Part shown: piece after piece, positions 51,164-60,329 of the stretch
Layout: every line of letters begins with the position of its first letter
Numbering within the stretch: the stretch's first letter is position 1
Source of the DNA: Bacteroidia bacterium
Lineage (GTDB): Bacteria > Bacteroidota > Bacteroidia > Chitinophagales > Saprospiraceae
Assembly (NCBI GenBank): GCA_030430845.1
Contig: JAUIKE010000003.1
Location: forward strand, 1 to 64,000
Reading direction: 5' to 3'
Length of the DNA: 64,000 nt
Notes under the pieces: generated by a model
Database searches by the model: none
Seen by the model: only the letters and a program-made list of their open reading frames with translations
Told to the model about the DNA's origin: nothing
Program-made: the position numbers and the translations under genes

Positions 51164-52762
51164 CTATTCTTCTATCGGCCATTTCCTCACCCCTACCTCA
51201 TCTGCCCATTGCTGATATTGAGCCAGAAGTGCCTGCAAGGTATCCGGGAAGCGGGATGCCAGGTCGTTCATTTCAGTGGGGTCCTCCTCAATCCGGTACA
51301 AATGCCAGTCCTCTTCATGAGAAGCAACGGCTTTCCAGGGGCCTTTACGGATCGCCCGGTTGCCGCGATGCTCCCAGAACAGGGTCCGAGCTGGATAATT
51401 TCCGTTCTCGATCAACGGCATCAAACTGGTTCCTTGCATGGGCAGGATTTCCGAACTATCCGGCAATTGCCCGGGGTACTGGGCTCCGGCCACTTCACAA
51501 AGCGTCGGCATTAAGTCGATCAAGTGGGCCGGCGCTTTGACCAGCCCCCCTCCTTTTTTAATTTTTTCAGGCCAGTGTACAATGAAAGGCGTTCGGGTAC
51601 CACCTTCATAAGTGAACTTTTTATACTTTTTGAAAGGGACATTACTCACATTGGCCCAGGCCTGCCCCTGGCTGGCCGACCAGCCGCTTTCACGCTTCCA
51701 TTCCCGGTAATTGTCAGGAGTGAATTTGTCAAAGTTCATGCCCATCATGCCGGTCTCAGATGAGCACCCATTGTCTGACATAAATAATATGACCGTATTA
51801 TCCAATTGATCCGTTTCTTTCAGGAAATCGACCAGCCGGCCGATGTTCTCATCCATCCGATCTACCTGAGCCGCATAAATAGCCCGGCGAAAATCCAAAT
51901 TTTCCCGATCGGCCAACGACAAGGAATCCCAGTTGACATTTTCAGGCGGAGAAAGCGGTGTTCCTTCTTCCAGCAGCCCCATAGCAATCATGCGATCCAT
52001 TTTTTCCGCTCGCAGAGGGTCCCATCCATTCATGTATTGGCCACGGTATTTTTCAATCAGAGAATCCGGTGCTTCCAAAGGAAAGTGGGGCGCATTATGG
52101 GCCATGTATAGGAAAAAGGGTTGGTCGGCTTGCTCACCGGCTCCTTGTAAAAATTCTAAGGCATAATCGGTAAAAATATCGGTCGTATAGAATTCCCGAT
52201 CCGGGTGCATGGGATTCTGAGGGTTCTCCTGTGCAGGGATAATGATCTCCCCATCCAGGTAAACATCACAGTTTTTCAGTACCTTCCAATAACTGTCTAC
52301 ATGGATGTTGATGCCAAAAAAGTGATCGAAGCCCCGGTCAGTAGGCCACTGCCCAGGCTGATGGCCGACATGCCATTTGCCGGACATCAAGGTTTGGTAG
52401 CCGGCGCCTTTTAACACCTCGGCCAGTGTTCTGTTTTTATCATTTAAATAAGTCAGATAAGCTCCGCCCCTGTTTCGATAAACCATGTCACCGATCCCTG
52501 CCTGATGCGGGTAAAGCCCCGTCAGCAGTGCAGCCCGGGAAGGGCAACAGCGGGCAGCGTTGTGGAACTGGGTAAAACGCAGGCCGTTGGCGGCCAGTTG
52601 ATCCAGGTTGGGGGTACTGATCTCTCCGCCATAGGAGCCGATGTCGGAATACCCCAGGTCATCGGCGAGAATGAGGATGATGTTGGGGCGTTCAGGTGCT
52701 TTTTCCTGAGAAGTACAAGCTACAAAAAGAAGGAGCAATCCGAACCATGCTATATTTTCCAT
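51164..52762 (-). CDS. Arylsulfatase-type lipoprotein
   Basis: A 532-aa predicted lipoprotein (LLLLFVACTSQ) with metal site LADDLGYSD (32-40), formylglycine motif CCPSR (Cys72), SGKWHVGHQPGQWPTDRGFD and SDNGCSSETG. It belongs to the arylsulfatase A-like group (S1). It hydrolyses a sulfate ester on a glycan; position specificity unknown. A DUF1680-type gene lies on each side. Confidence 0.93.
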   Translation of the reverse strand: MENIAWFGLLLLFVACTSQEKAPERPNIILILADDLGYSDIGSYGGEISTPNLDQLAANGLRFTQFHNAARCCPSRAALLTGLYPHQAGIGDMVYRNRGGAYLTYLNDKNRTLAEVLKGAGYQTLMSGKWHVGHQPGQWPTDRGFDHFFGINIHVDSYWKVLKNCDVYLDGEIIIPAQENPQNPMHPDREFYTTDIFTDYALEFLQGAGEQADQPFFLYMAHNAPHFPLEAPDSLIEKYRGQYMNGWDPLRAEKMDRMIAMGLLEEGTPLSPPENVNWDSLSLADRENLDFRRAIYAAQVDRMDENIGRLVDFLKETDQLDNTVILFMSDNGCSSETGMMGMNFDKFTPDNYREWKRESGWSASQGQAWANVSNVPFKKYKKFTYEGGTRTPFIVHWPEKIKKGGGLVKAPAHLIDLMPTLCEVAGAQYPGQLPDSSEILPMQGTSLMPLIENGNYPARTLFWEHRGNRAIRKGPWKAVASHEEDWHLYRIEEDPTEMNDLASRFPDTLQALLAQYQQWADEVGVRKWPIEE

Positions 52763-52868
52763 AATTGTCTAAATTTTTTAAAACAATGAAGTGGTACTTT
52801 TATGTCATAAAGCTGATCTTTTCTGACACGGACTTCAACTGACTTAGAATGACTTTTACTGTTTCCAC

Positions 52869-54902
52869 TTAGTCTTTTTTGTGCACATCCACTACAGGGA
52901 ACTGTGCAATCCGTAAAGTAGTACAACCATAGGGGATCAGAGTTATTTCTTCCTCAGGGGTGCCCAGTTCGCGATGCGGCCAGGGCGATTCCGGCAGTTT
53001 GCCGGCGCTTCCGTTGTAAAGCTTCCAATATGGAATTTTTTTGGCTTTTACGGTCAAACTGAGCGGGGCATTCTCCAGATTCCAGGGCATGTCTGAGACA
53101 GCGCCTGAGGAAGCAAGCTGGAAGGCCTCCGGCTTCAAGTGCTTCTTGGGAATACCATAATTCCAGGCAGAAGTGGGGTGAACTTCCCAATAACTGTGGT
53201 CCCAGGCCTCTTCCTTTACTTCTCGCCAGTCTTCGCCTATTTTCAGAGCATAAACCAAAGGACCTCGCTCTACTCCCAGTGATTTTTCGTACCACCTGGA
53301 AAGTCGTACATCCATCGGCAATTTTAAAGTCACCCGATCTCCGTCTTTCCAGGTTCTTTCAAGTATGGCCATGCTTCCTGCCTCCCCTTCCGGCCCGGCC
53401 TGCCCATTGATCGTGATAATCGGGTTTTCACACCAGCCGGGAATCCGCAGGTGGAAAGGGAAATTAAGTTCTGCCCCATTTGTCTGAAATTCAAAGCTGA
53501 TCTCATCTTCGAAGGGGTAGTTCGTTTTTTCAACAAGCCTAATCTCTTTTCCCCCTTTTACTTTCACCCTGGCCTCAGAAGCTGCATAAACCATAGCTGC
53601 CACTCCCCCGTCGCGAGTCGCGTAAAACAGGCTTTGTACCAGCTTGGGCCAGCCCTGATGCATATTACTCACACAACACGGGTAGCCGGTGGTGACTCCA
53701 AATACCGTTCTTCCAAATCCGTCACAGTTGAAATTGCGGTATTCGTCGGTGATCAGCACCTGATTGACCTGTTGGAAGTATTGTTTGCGCATAAACTGAT
53801 CGTCATGCTGCGTAGGTAAAACATTGTAGGCTACTTTTTCCAGGTAGTCGGCAAAATAAACATCTCCGGTGATGGGAAGGATGTTTTCGAAGGAATACAT
53901 CATTTCGACGGCCGAGCAAAGCTCAGAGCCTTGCGTGGGGTCGTTGCCGTGCAGCGCTTCATCGCCGCCGTACATACCGTTGACAAAGCCATGTACATCT
54001 CTCAGAGAGGCCAGGCCTTCTTTGACGGCTTCTACATATTTCTGATCGGGATTTTGCTGGTAATAGACTACTGGCTCCTTTAATCCCTGGGCTACATTGA
54101 CGCAGTGCAGATCGGGAAAAGGATTGGCATTTCGGATCTTGCCCGAGCCGTAGGTGTCCGTCCAATCAAAGGTTTGCTGATGGAGTTTTTCTCCCAGTTC
54201 CAGCAGATAGTCTTCGCCGGTATGGTTGTACAGCCAATGTACCATGGCCAGGTTATCCCCTCCTCTTCTTTCGGCCCAGTACGTCCAATGGCCCAGAGGG
54301 AATTCATTCAGTTGTTCGTTTTGGAATCTAAAATAGCGGTCCATTAATTGCAGTACCCGCTCGTCCTGAGTAGCGGAATGGTATTGTTGTAATGCCTTGA
54401 GCATGACCATTTTGGGCCACCAATCGCGTCGCTTATCCCGCTGGATACCTTCCTCCCGAGGAGGGGGTGTTTGGAAGGGTACGGGGCCGAAATAGCCGTC
54501 CTCCGTTTGGTTTTCCAGGCTCCAGTCGATCCATCGCTGTGCTTTGGCTTTTAGGGCCTCGTCGTTGAGAATGTAGGCCAGTGGAACCAGTCCGTCAATC
54601 CAGTAGGGGCCACGTTCCCAGCCGTCGCCGTCACCGCCGAGCCAGCCATTGCGGTCGCCGCATACTTTTTCATAAATGCTGTCCAGATCGCCGGTAAGTC
54701 CTTCGGCTTGTATTTCGAGCATTTTGTTCAGCCAGCCTTTGGGTTGGATGTCCCCCAGGGGTAACTCCAGGTAGGGTTTGTCCACTAAAGGGGCCCGGTT
54801 GGCCAGGTAAAGGGCCGGCGCTTCCGGCTTATCAATGGCCATACATCCGGAAGTCAGCACCAGAATGGCCAGGATTACTAAATTGGTAGTATATCTTTTC
54901 AT
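52869..54902 (-). CDS. DUF1680/GH127-like beta-L-arabinofuranosidase, copy 2
   Basis: A 677-aa predicted lipoprotein (LTSGC, Cys20). A close paralogue of the protein from 49009: the same blocks are seen along the whole length (GWERGPYWIDGLVPLAYIL; YGGDEALHGNDPTQG; QHDDQFMRKQYFQQVNQV). Zinc-thiolate residues Glu327, Cys329, Cys409, Cys410 are kept. Unlike copy 1 it is lipid-anchored, so the two may act in different places, surface versus periplasm. Confidence 0.8.
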   Translation of the reverse strand: MKRYTTNLVILAILVLTSGCMAIDKPEAPALYLANRAPLVDKPYLELPLGDIQPKGWLNKMLEIQAEGLTGDLDSIYEKVCGDRNGWLGGDGDGWERGPYWIDGLVPLAYILNDEALKAKAQRWIDWSLENQTEDGYFGPVPFQTPPPREEGIQRDKRRDWWPKMVMLKALQQYHSATQDERVLQLMDRYFRFQNEQLNEFPLGHWTYWAERRGGDNLAMVHWLYNHTGEDYLLELGEKLHQQTFDWTDTYGSGKIRNANPFPDLHCVNVAQGLKEPVVYYQQNPDQKYVEAVKEGLASLRDVHGFVNGMYGGDEALHGNDPTQGSELCSAVEMMYSFENILPITGDVYFADYLEKVAYNVLPTQHDDQFMRKQYFQQVNQVLITDEYRNFNCDGFGRTVFGVTTGYPCCVSNMHQGWPKLVQSLFYATRDGGVAAMVYAASEARVKVKGGKEIRLVEKTNYPFEDEISFEFQTNGAELNFPFHLRIPGWCENPIITINGQAGPEGEAGSMAILERTWKDGDRVTLKLPMDVRLSRWYEKSLGVERGPLVYALKIGEDWREVKEEAWDHSYWEVHPTSAWNYGIPKKHLKPEAFQLASSGAVSDMPWNLENAPLSLTVKAKKIPYWKLYNGSAGKLPESPWPHRELGTPEEEITLIPYGCTTLRIAQFPVVDVHKKD

Positions 54903-55259
54903 GTTCGTTTATTTAAAAATTAGGAGTATCCACTGATGCAGGCTCTGTAGTTTGTAGGAAAATTCATCAGCGCAATACTCCCAGGATTAATATTTTATTT
55001 GGGCGTTTTGGGTTCAGGGCTTTAGGTTAAAAACCGCCATCTTCATTGGCAATTGAACTTTTGGTTTCTGCAAGGAGTCTCCAACAGTTCGTCCCTTGTG
55101 ACGCTCCGCTGGAGCTCCTTAGTTGGGGACCTCCTCGGCTGAGGGCTGACGCCCACCGTTACCGATGTATCGCCCCTCCGGAGCTCCTGTGCATTCAATA
55201 CTTAGCAGCTCTGTCCTTCTTCGACCGCCAAAACCCAAGCGAAGGCGGTCCTTCGCCCT
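54903..55259. other. Gene-free spacer with dispersed repeats
   Basis: About 357 bp without a gene. It holds the second copy of the GGGCTGACGCCCAC repeat (55143-55185) and an imperfect inverted repeat GTCTCCAAC...GTTGGGGAC near 55076-55130. The break may separate two transcripts of the locus. Confidence 0.5.
55143..55185. repeat. Dispersed repeat, copy 2
   Basis: GGGCTGACGCCCAC, then TACCGATGTATCGCCCCTCC. It closely matches 3378-3420. Confidence 0.6.
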
Positions 55260-56870
55260 TCACTCAATCTTCTTCGGTAACACCTGATGGCTATAAGCCC
55301 ACTCTTCCCATTTCCTTGTTAACTCCTCCATCAATTCGGGATATTGGGCGGCCAGGTCCGTCGTTTCTAGGCGATCGTTTTCCAGGTTATACAATTCCCA
55401 GTTGTCTTTATTTCGATGCTTGAGGGCTTTCCAGGGGCCCTTACTGATCGCATTTCGGTTCACATGTTCCCAGTACATATACTCGTGCTCTGTTTTTTCA
55501 CCTTCGGTAAAAACCGGCAGCAGACTATTCCCTTCGAGGGGGAAGATCGATTGACCGTTGTGGAAGGTATTCGGGTAGGTAGCGCCGGCTATTTCCAGGA
55601 AAGTCGGCATGAGATCGATCAGGTAGGCCCGGTTATCCGTGATCTGGCCGGCCTGGCTTTTGATCTTGCCCGGCCAGTGGGCGATCAGGGGCGTATTGAT
55701 GCCTCCTTCGCCTGGAAAGACCTTGTAGGATTGAAAGGGCGTATTCGACATATTGGCCCAGGCCCGGCCGTAGGAGACGGCTCCCCAGAGGCTGGGGTTG
55801 TTAATGTCCTCCAACTTGCCGCTGCCCAGTTCGGAGTACTCGGCGCAAGCCCCGTTATCGGATAGAAACACGATCAGAGTATTGTCCAGCGTTGCTGTTT
55901 TTTCCAAATACTCCAGGATTTTCCCTACATTATAATCCACGCTGTAAACCTGTGCGGCATACACAGCCATGCGATAATCCGATTCGGTTTTTTGCTGTTC
56001 TGTCAGGTCGTCCCAGGCCCGGACGGTCGTATCACGGAAGGGCTTCCAATCCTGATCGAACAGGCCTAGCTTTTGTTGCTTGCGATAGCGTTCCATACGC
56101 AGGCTGTCCCAGCCTTGACGGTACTTACCTACAAACTTTTCAATGTCTTCTTCCTTGGCCTGCAAGGGCCAATGGGGGGCGTTGTAAGCCAGGTATAGGA
56201 AATAGGGTTGTTCATCCTTTTGCTCTTTTATGAATTTCAAAGCATAGTCGGTAAAGGCATCGGTCGTATAATAAGCCGTATCCGGAGCGGGCAGGCTGTC
56301 GTTCATATAGGTCAGGCCGCGCAGGCCCTCAGGCTTGAAATAGCTGCTGGCTCCAGCCAGGATACCATAATATTTTTCGAACCCGCGTTGTAAAGGGCGG
56401 TGCTCCGGCTGGTGAAAGCCCACATGCCATTTGCCGGTCATGTAGGTGTGGTAGCCCGACTGTTGCAGTGCCTCTGCCATCGTCACACAATTTTCATTTA
56501 GATGTCCAATATAACCCGGCGTTCCCCAGTCTTTAAAAGCATCCGGGTTCGCAGGGGCTGCAGCCATCGTACCTATTCCGGTTTGGTGTTGGAACAAGCC
56601 TGTTAGCAGGCTGGCTCTAGTGGGGCAACAGCGGGAGGTGTTGTAAAACTGAGTAAACCGCAAGCCTCCTGCCGCCAGTCGATCAATATTAGGCGTGGGG
56701 ATCTCCCCACCATAACAGCCGATGTCGGAATAGCCCATGTCATCTACCAGGATGAGGATGATATTGGGAGGAGCCTGTCGGGAATCGTTTTCGCAACCCA
56801 TGATCAGACATCCTCCCAAAAGTAGAAGCGGTAAATACGCTAGTTTGATGAAATGTATTTTGTGTTTCAT
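55260..56870 (-). CDS. Arylsulfatase-type lipoprotein
   Basis: A 536-aa predicted lipoprotein (LLLLGGCLIMGC). Metal site LVDDMGYSD, formylglycine motif CCPTR (Cys81), TGKWHVGFHQPEHRPLQRGFE and SDNGACAEYSELGSG. Arylsulfatase A-like. It and the gene at 56919 are tandem neighbours and similar throughout, so probably duplicates with different specificity. Confidence 0.93.
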   Translation of the reverse strand: MKHKIHFIKLAYLPLLLLGGCLIMGCENDSRQAPPNIILILVDDMGYSDIGCYGGEIPTPNIDRLAAGGLRFTQFYNTSRCCPTRASLLTGLFQHQTGIGTMAAAPANPDAFKDWGTPGYIGHLNENCVTMAEALQQSGYHTYMTGKWHVGFHQPEHRPLQRGFEKYYGILAGASSYFKPEGLRGLTYMNDSLPAPDTAYYTTDAFTDYALKFIKEQKDEQPYFLYLAYNAPHWPLQAKEEDIEKFVGKYRQGWDSLRMERYRKQQKLGLFDQDWKPFRDTTVRAWDDLTEQQKTESDYRMAVYAAQVYSVDYNVGKILEYLEKTATLDNTLIVFLSDNGACAEYSELGSGKLEDINNPSLWGAVSYGRAWANMSNTPFQSYKVFPGEGGINTPLIAHWPGKIKSQAGQITDNRAYLIDLMPTFLEIAGATYPNTFHNGQSIFPLEGNSLLPVFTEGEKTEHEYMYWEHVNRNAISKGPWKALKHRNKDNWELYNLENDRLETTDLAAQYPELMEELTRKWEEWAYSHQVLPKKIE

Positions 56871-56918
56871 TGTTTGACACGGATTTTCACGGATTTATAC
56901 TGTTTTGATTCTTGGGGC

Positions 56919-58580
56919 TTAATTATTTTCTTCAGAGTGATTTTTTGTTTCTCTATTCGGGAAAACCTTGCTGTCCCAGGCCCATTCGGTCCAGTTTTCT
57001 TGTAAACGGTTGACCGTTTCGGGGAATTGAGCAGCGAGGTCGTGTTCCTCAACCGGGTCTTCTTTTAAATTGAAGAGCTGCCATTTGTCCAGCGGCCTGC
57101 TGTACACCAACTTCCAGTCCCCGTCTCGAATGGCTTTGTTACCGAGATGTTCCCAATACATTTTGCGATCGGGTGCTTGTCCATTTTGTTTGATAAGCGG
57201 GATCAGGCTATGGCCCTGGACGGGCAGGATGGAGTTTCCCTGGTACTCCTGTGGATACATCTGTCCGGCGGCGGCCAGGATGGTCGGCATCAGGTCAGGC
57301 AGATAGGCAGGCGTACGGACGATCTCGCCGGGCCGTTGGATGCCTTTGGGCCAGTGTACGATGAGCGGAGTGGCAATGCCGCCTTCTTCGGTACTTCTTT
57401 TGTACATTCTAAATGGGGTGTTCTGTAGGTTGGCCCAGTTCAGACCAACACTTTGGAAGGTGTTTTCGGGACCAGGCATTACATCAGGCCGGTTAGATAT
57501 ATGGATAGTATCCCCGGCAGAGGTCCGACCGCCGCCGGTCAGGCGACTGACGAAATTGTACCAGCCCATGGTAATTTCTTCGGCACAGCCGCCGTTATCG
57601 GAAAGGAAAAGAATTAGGGTATTGTCCAATACTTCGTTTTTTTCCAAAGCCTCCACAATGCGTCCGATTTGCTGATCCATCAGCCAAAGTTGAGCAGCAT
57701 ATACCTCCATTTTGCGTTTTTCCCAGTCTTTGTGGACTTCTTCTTCCCAGGCAGGTATCAGGGAATCTCTTTTGGAGAGGGTGAAGTGGTCTTCCAGCAA
57801 ACCCATTTTTTTCATGCGCTCAAAACGTTTTTTTCTCAACACATCCCAACCTTCATCAAAAGCACCTTCGAATTTTTGTATAGCCGTATCCGGAGCATGC
57901 AGCGGGAAGTGAGGCGCAGTAAAGGCGACGTATGAAAAAAACGGGCCGGCAGGTTTTTCCTTTAAATGCTCCTGAATGTACTCAATGGTATGATCGGCGA
58001 TCTGCTCCGTGTAGTAAAAATCTTCGGCATAGGTCGTTAACTGATTGTCTTCCATCAGTCGATCCGGATGGAAAAAGTTACCTCCGCCGTTTAGCGTACC
58101 GAAAAAGCGGTCAAATCCTCTTTGTATCGGCCAGTTGCGCTGACGGCTGGTGTCAGCGGTCAGGTGCCATTTGCCGGCCATGTAGGTCCCGTACCCTCCT
58201 GGTTTTAAGGCCTCTGCAATGGTGACGCATTCGCCGGATATCTCTCCCATATAGCCCGGCAGGCCTGATTGGTCTCCGTTCATCCCTCCCAATCCGCTTT
58301 GATGGGGATGAAGGCCGGTCATCAATGAAGCCCTCGAAGGGCAACATCTGGCGCCATTATAAAACTGCGTAAATCGAAGGCCCTGGTGCGCCAATGCGTC
58401 CAAATGGGGAGTTGGGATTTCACCGCCATAGCAAGACAGATCCGAATAGCCCATATCATCGGCCACGATGAGCAGGATGTTTGGGAGCTCAGACTTTGGC
58501 GCTGTTCGGGGCGTACAGGAAAGCATCCCCCAACAGCACACAAAGAGTACGTATTCAACAAATTTTCGTAAAACGCTCAT
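56919..58580 (-). CDS. Arylsulfatase-type lipoprotein
   Basis: A 553-aa predicted lipoprotein (CCWGMLSC). Metal site VADDMGYSD, formylglycine motif CCPSR (Cys79), AGKWHLTADTSRQRNWPIQRGFD and SDNGGCAEEITMGWY. Arylsulfatase A-like and similar to the neighbour at 55260. It is 48 bp from it and five bases from the sulfatase gene at 58586, so an operon. Confidence 0.93.
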   Translation of the reverse strand: MSVLRKFVEYVLFVCCWGMLSCTPRTAPKSELPNILLIVADDMGYSDLSCYGGEIPTPHLDALAHQGLRFTQFYNGARCCPSRASLMTGLHPHQSGLGGMNGDQSGLPGYMGEISGECVTIAEALKPGGYGTYMAGKWHLTADTSRQRNWPIQRGFDRFFGTLNGGGNFFHPDRLMEDNQLTTYAEDFYYTEQIADHTIEYIQEHLKEKPAGPFFSYVAFTAPHFPLHAPDTAIQKFEGAFDEGWDVLRKKRFERMKKMGLLEDHFTLSKRDSLIPAWEEEVHKDWEKRKMEVYAAQLWLMDQQIGRIVEALEKNEVLDNTLILFLSDNGGCAEEITMGWYNFVSRLTGGGRTSAGDTIHISNRPDVMPGPENTFQSVGLNWANLQNTPFRMYKRSTEEGGIATPLIVHWPKGIQRPGEIVRTPAYLPDLMPTILAAAGQMYPQEYQGNSILPVQGHSLIPLIKQNGQAPDRKMYWEHLGNKAIRDGDWKLVYSRPLDKWQLFNLKEDPVEEHDLAAQFPETVNRLQENWTEWAWDSKVFPNRETKNHSEENN

Positions 58581-58585
58581 ATTTT

Positions 58586-60244
58586 CTATTCAAACGGCTT
58601 CAGTTTTTTCACAATAGCGGCTGCCTCTTTACCGGTTACGCCTGGCTTCTCATCCGGAATATTGGCCAGCCTTTTATACTCATTGGTGTATCTTTTCCAG
58701 TACTTATTGACCTGTGCGGTATCTCCAAGCTCGGCATACCATTGCAAGGGATCCTCATTAACTGAAGTACCATTCGCTCTTTCTCTGCGCCAGTTTACAA
58801 GCCGTCCGCTCAGATCCTCCATGATCATTTGATGACCTTCTTCCCCGGCCAGATTTTTATGGCACATGGGGTCTTTTCGGAGGTCATACAGCTCTATTTC
58901 TTTGCTGATGTGATGAACGCCCATCAACCAGTCTTTGGTCATGATCGAGCTCACCAGGGCACTTTCAATCACTACGCAGTCGTGGACTTCCGCCTTTTGA
59001 GTGCGCAGCATGGGCACCAGGCTGGACCCTTCCGTTTGAGGAATATTTTCCATCCCCGCCAGTTCCATAAAGGTGGCGTATACATCGGCATGCGAGGAAA
59101 AATTATCTCGTTTCCCAGGTTTTACAAAGCCCGGATACCAGACGATGAAGGGCACGATAGACTGGGTGGGAAAAGGACTTCCCTTGTGCAGCATTTCGTT
59201 GTCAAACAAGGCGCTGCCATGATCGGCAGAGAAAACGATGATGGTATTTTCCAATAGGTCTTTTTTCTCCAATTCTGTCACCACCTGTGCCAGTTGCTCA
59301 TCGATGTAACTGAGCATTCCGTAATGAGCAGCCCGTACCTTGCGGCGCAAGTCCTTTTGTGCTGTAGCATTAAGGGTATCATGGTACTGCATGAGTCCGC
59401 CGCCGTATCCGTATCGGTGGCGGGTATAATCGATCGGTTTTTGATCTATTTCCCCTTTGGTGAAATCGGCCTCCGGTAAATCTTCCATTTCCCGGTAAAT
59501 GCCGGCATATCTTTCCGGTGCATTCCAGGGATTGTGCGGGCCGGTAAAGGAGACCCACATAAACCAAGGATTGTCTTTTTTGATGATGTCCTTTTGAATT
59601 GCTTCCCGGGTTTTTATCCCCACAAAAGCATCCGGGTGTAGTTTTTCATCCAAATCCCAGTCGAAATATCCCATGCCCGGCGGGATGTTAGGATCCTTAT
59701 GCTTGGCATTTTTGATGGCTTGCCTGCTGGAGCCATGTTCTGCCAGGTAAGCTTCGTAATCATCATCGCGATAGTTTCGATCTTTTCCTTCCAGTGTGAC
59801 TCGGTAGTCATAGTCGTAATCCGCCTTAAAGGGATGAAAATGCATTTTCCCGATACCAACGGTGGTATAGCCCTGTTTCTTCAGCTCTGTTATTAAAAAA
59901 GGCTTCCCTTCTTTTTTGATGGGAATAGCGTTGTTGTCCCAGAGATTATGGCTATGGGGATAAGCTCCGGTCACGATGGTGGCGCGGGCCGGCATACAGA
60001 TCGGGCTTACGCTCGAGTGCCGGGTGAAGACGGCCCCTTCCCTGCTCCATTTTTCTACGGTGGGCATTTGGATGAAGGGAGCGCCCACGGTAGGCATGTC
60101 TACTCCTCTGGTGTAATCGGTAGTGATGAAAAGGATATTAGGTTTTTCCGGCAGCTCATTTTTTTCATTACATGACAAAAGGAAAAAAAGCAGCGGAAAA
60201 ATCCCTATAAATTCAAGTTTCATTCTCAACCCTATACTTATCAT
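58586..60244 (-). CDS. Sulfatase lipoprotein
   Basis: From ATG 60244 a 552-aa lipoprotein (GIFPLLFFLLSC). ATG 60223 is an equally possible start; the frame from 60328 runs through a repeat and is rejected. The formylglycine motif is CMPAR (Cys76 counted from 60223), with GKMHFHPFKADYDYDY and SADHGSALFDNEMLHKG. It is closest to choline-sulfatase/iduronate-sulfatase-like enzymes rather than to the two arylsulfatases beside it. Expected to cleave sulfate from a glycan. Confidence 0.9.
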   Translation of the reverse strand: MISIGLRMKLEFIGIFPLLFFLLSCNEKNELPEKPNILFITTDYTRGVDMPTVGAPFIQMPTVEKWSREGAVFTRHSSVSPICMPARATIVTGAYPHSHNLWDNNAIPIKKEGKPFLITELKKQGYTTVGIGKMHFHPFKADYDYDYRVTLEGKDRNYRDDDYEAYLAEHGSSRQAIKNAKHKDPNIPPGMGYFDWDLDEKLHPDAFVGIKTREAIQKDIIKKDNPWFMWVSFTGPHNPWNAPERYAGIYREMEDLPEADFTKGEIDQKPIDYTRHRYGYGGGLMQYHDTLNATAQKDLRRKVRAAHYGMLSYIDEQLAQVVTELEKKDLLENTIIVFSADHGSALFDNEMLHKGSPFPTQSIVPFIVWYPGFVKPGKRDNFSSHADVYATFMELAGMENIPQTEGSSLVPMLRTQKAEVHDCVVIESALVSSIMTKDWLMGVHHISKEIELYDLRKDPMCHKNLAGEEGHQMIMEDLSGRLVNWRRERANGTSVNEDPLQWYAELGDTAQVNKYWKRYTNEYKRLANIPDEKPGVTGKEAAAIVKKLKPFE

Positions 60245-60261
60245 ATTTTTATGATTTTTCT

Positions 60262-60311
60262 TTAAGGGTTTGTGTAAAAAGTCCTTCGGCCTTTTCCCCC
60301 AACCCCTTAAA
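60262..60311 (-). repeat. Half copy of the three-hairpin element
   Basis: Contains GTGTAAAAAGTCC, TTCGGCCTTTT and a flanking stem TTAAGGG/CCCCTTAA. Same loop motif as the elements at 3464 and 4970. It sits between two genes of the polysaccharide locus. Confidence 0.6.
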
Positions 60312-60329
60312 AGGATCATTATGCTCAAT

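Noticed and set aside
54903-55423. 125-aa open frame at 55046
   Set aside because: Repeats and 3' end of the sulfatase gene read in the wrong frame; no start context.
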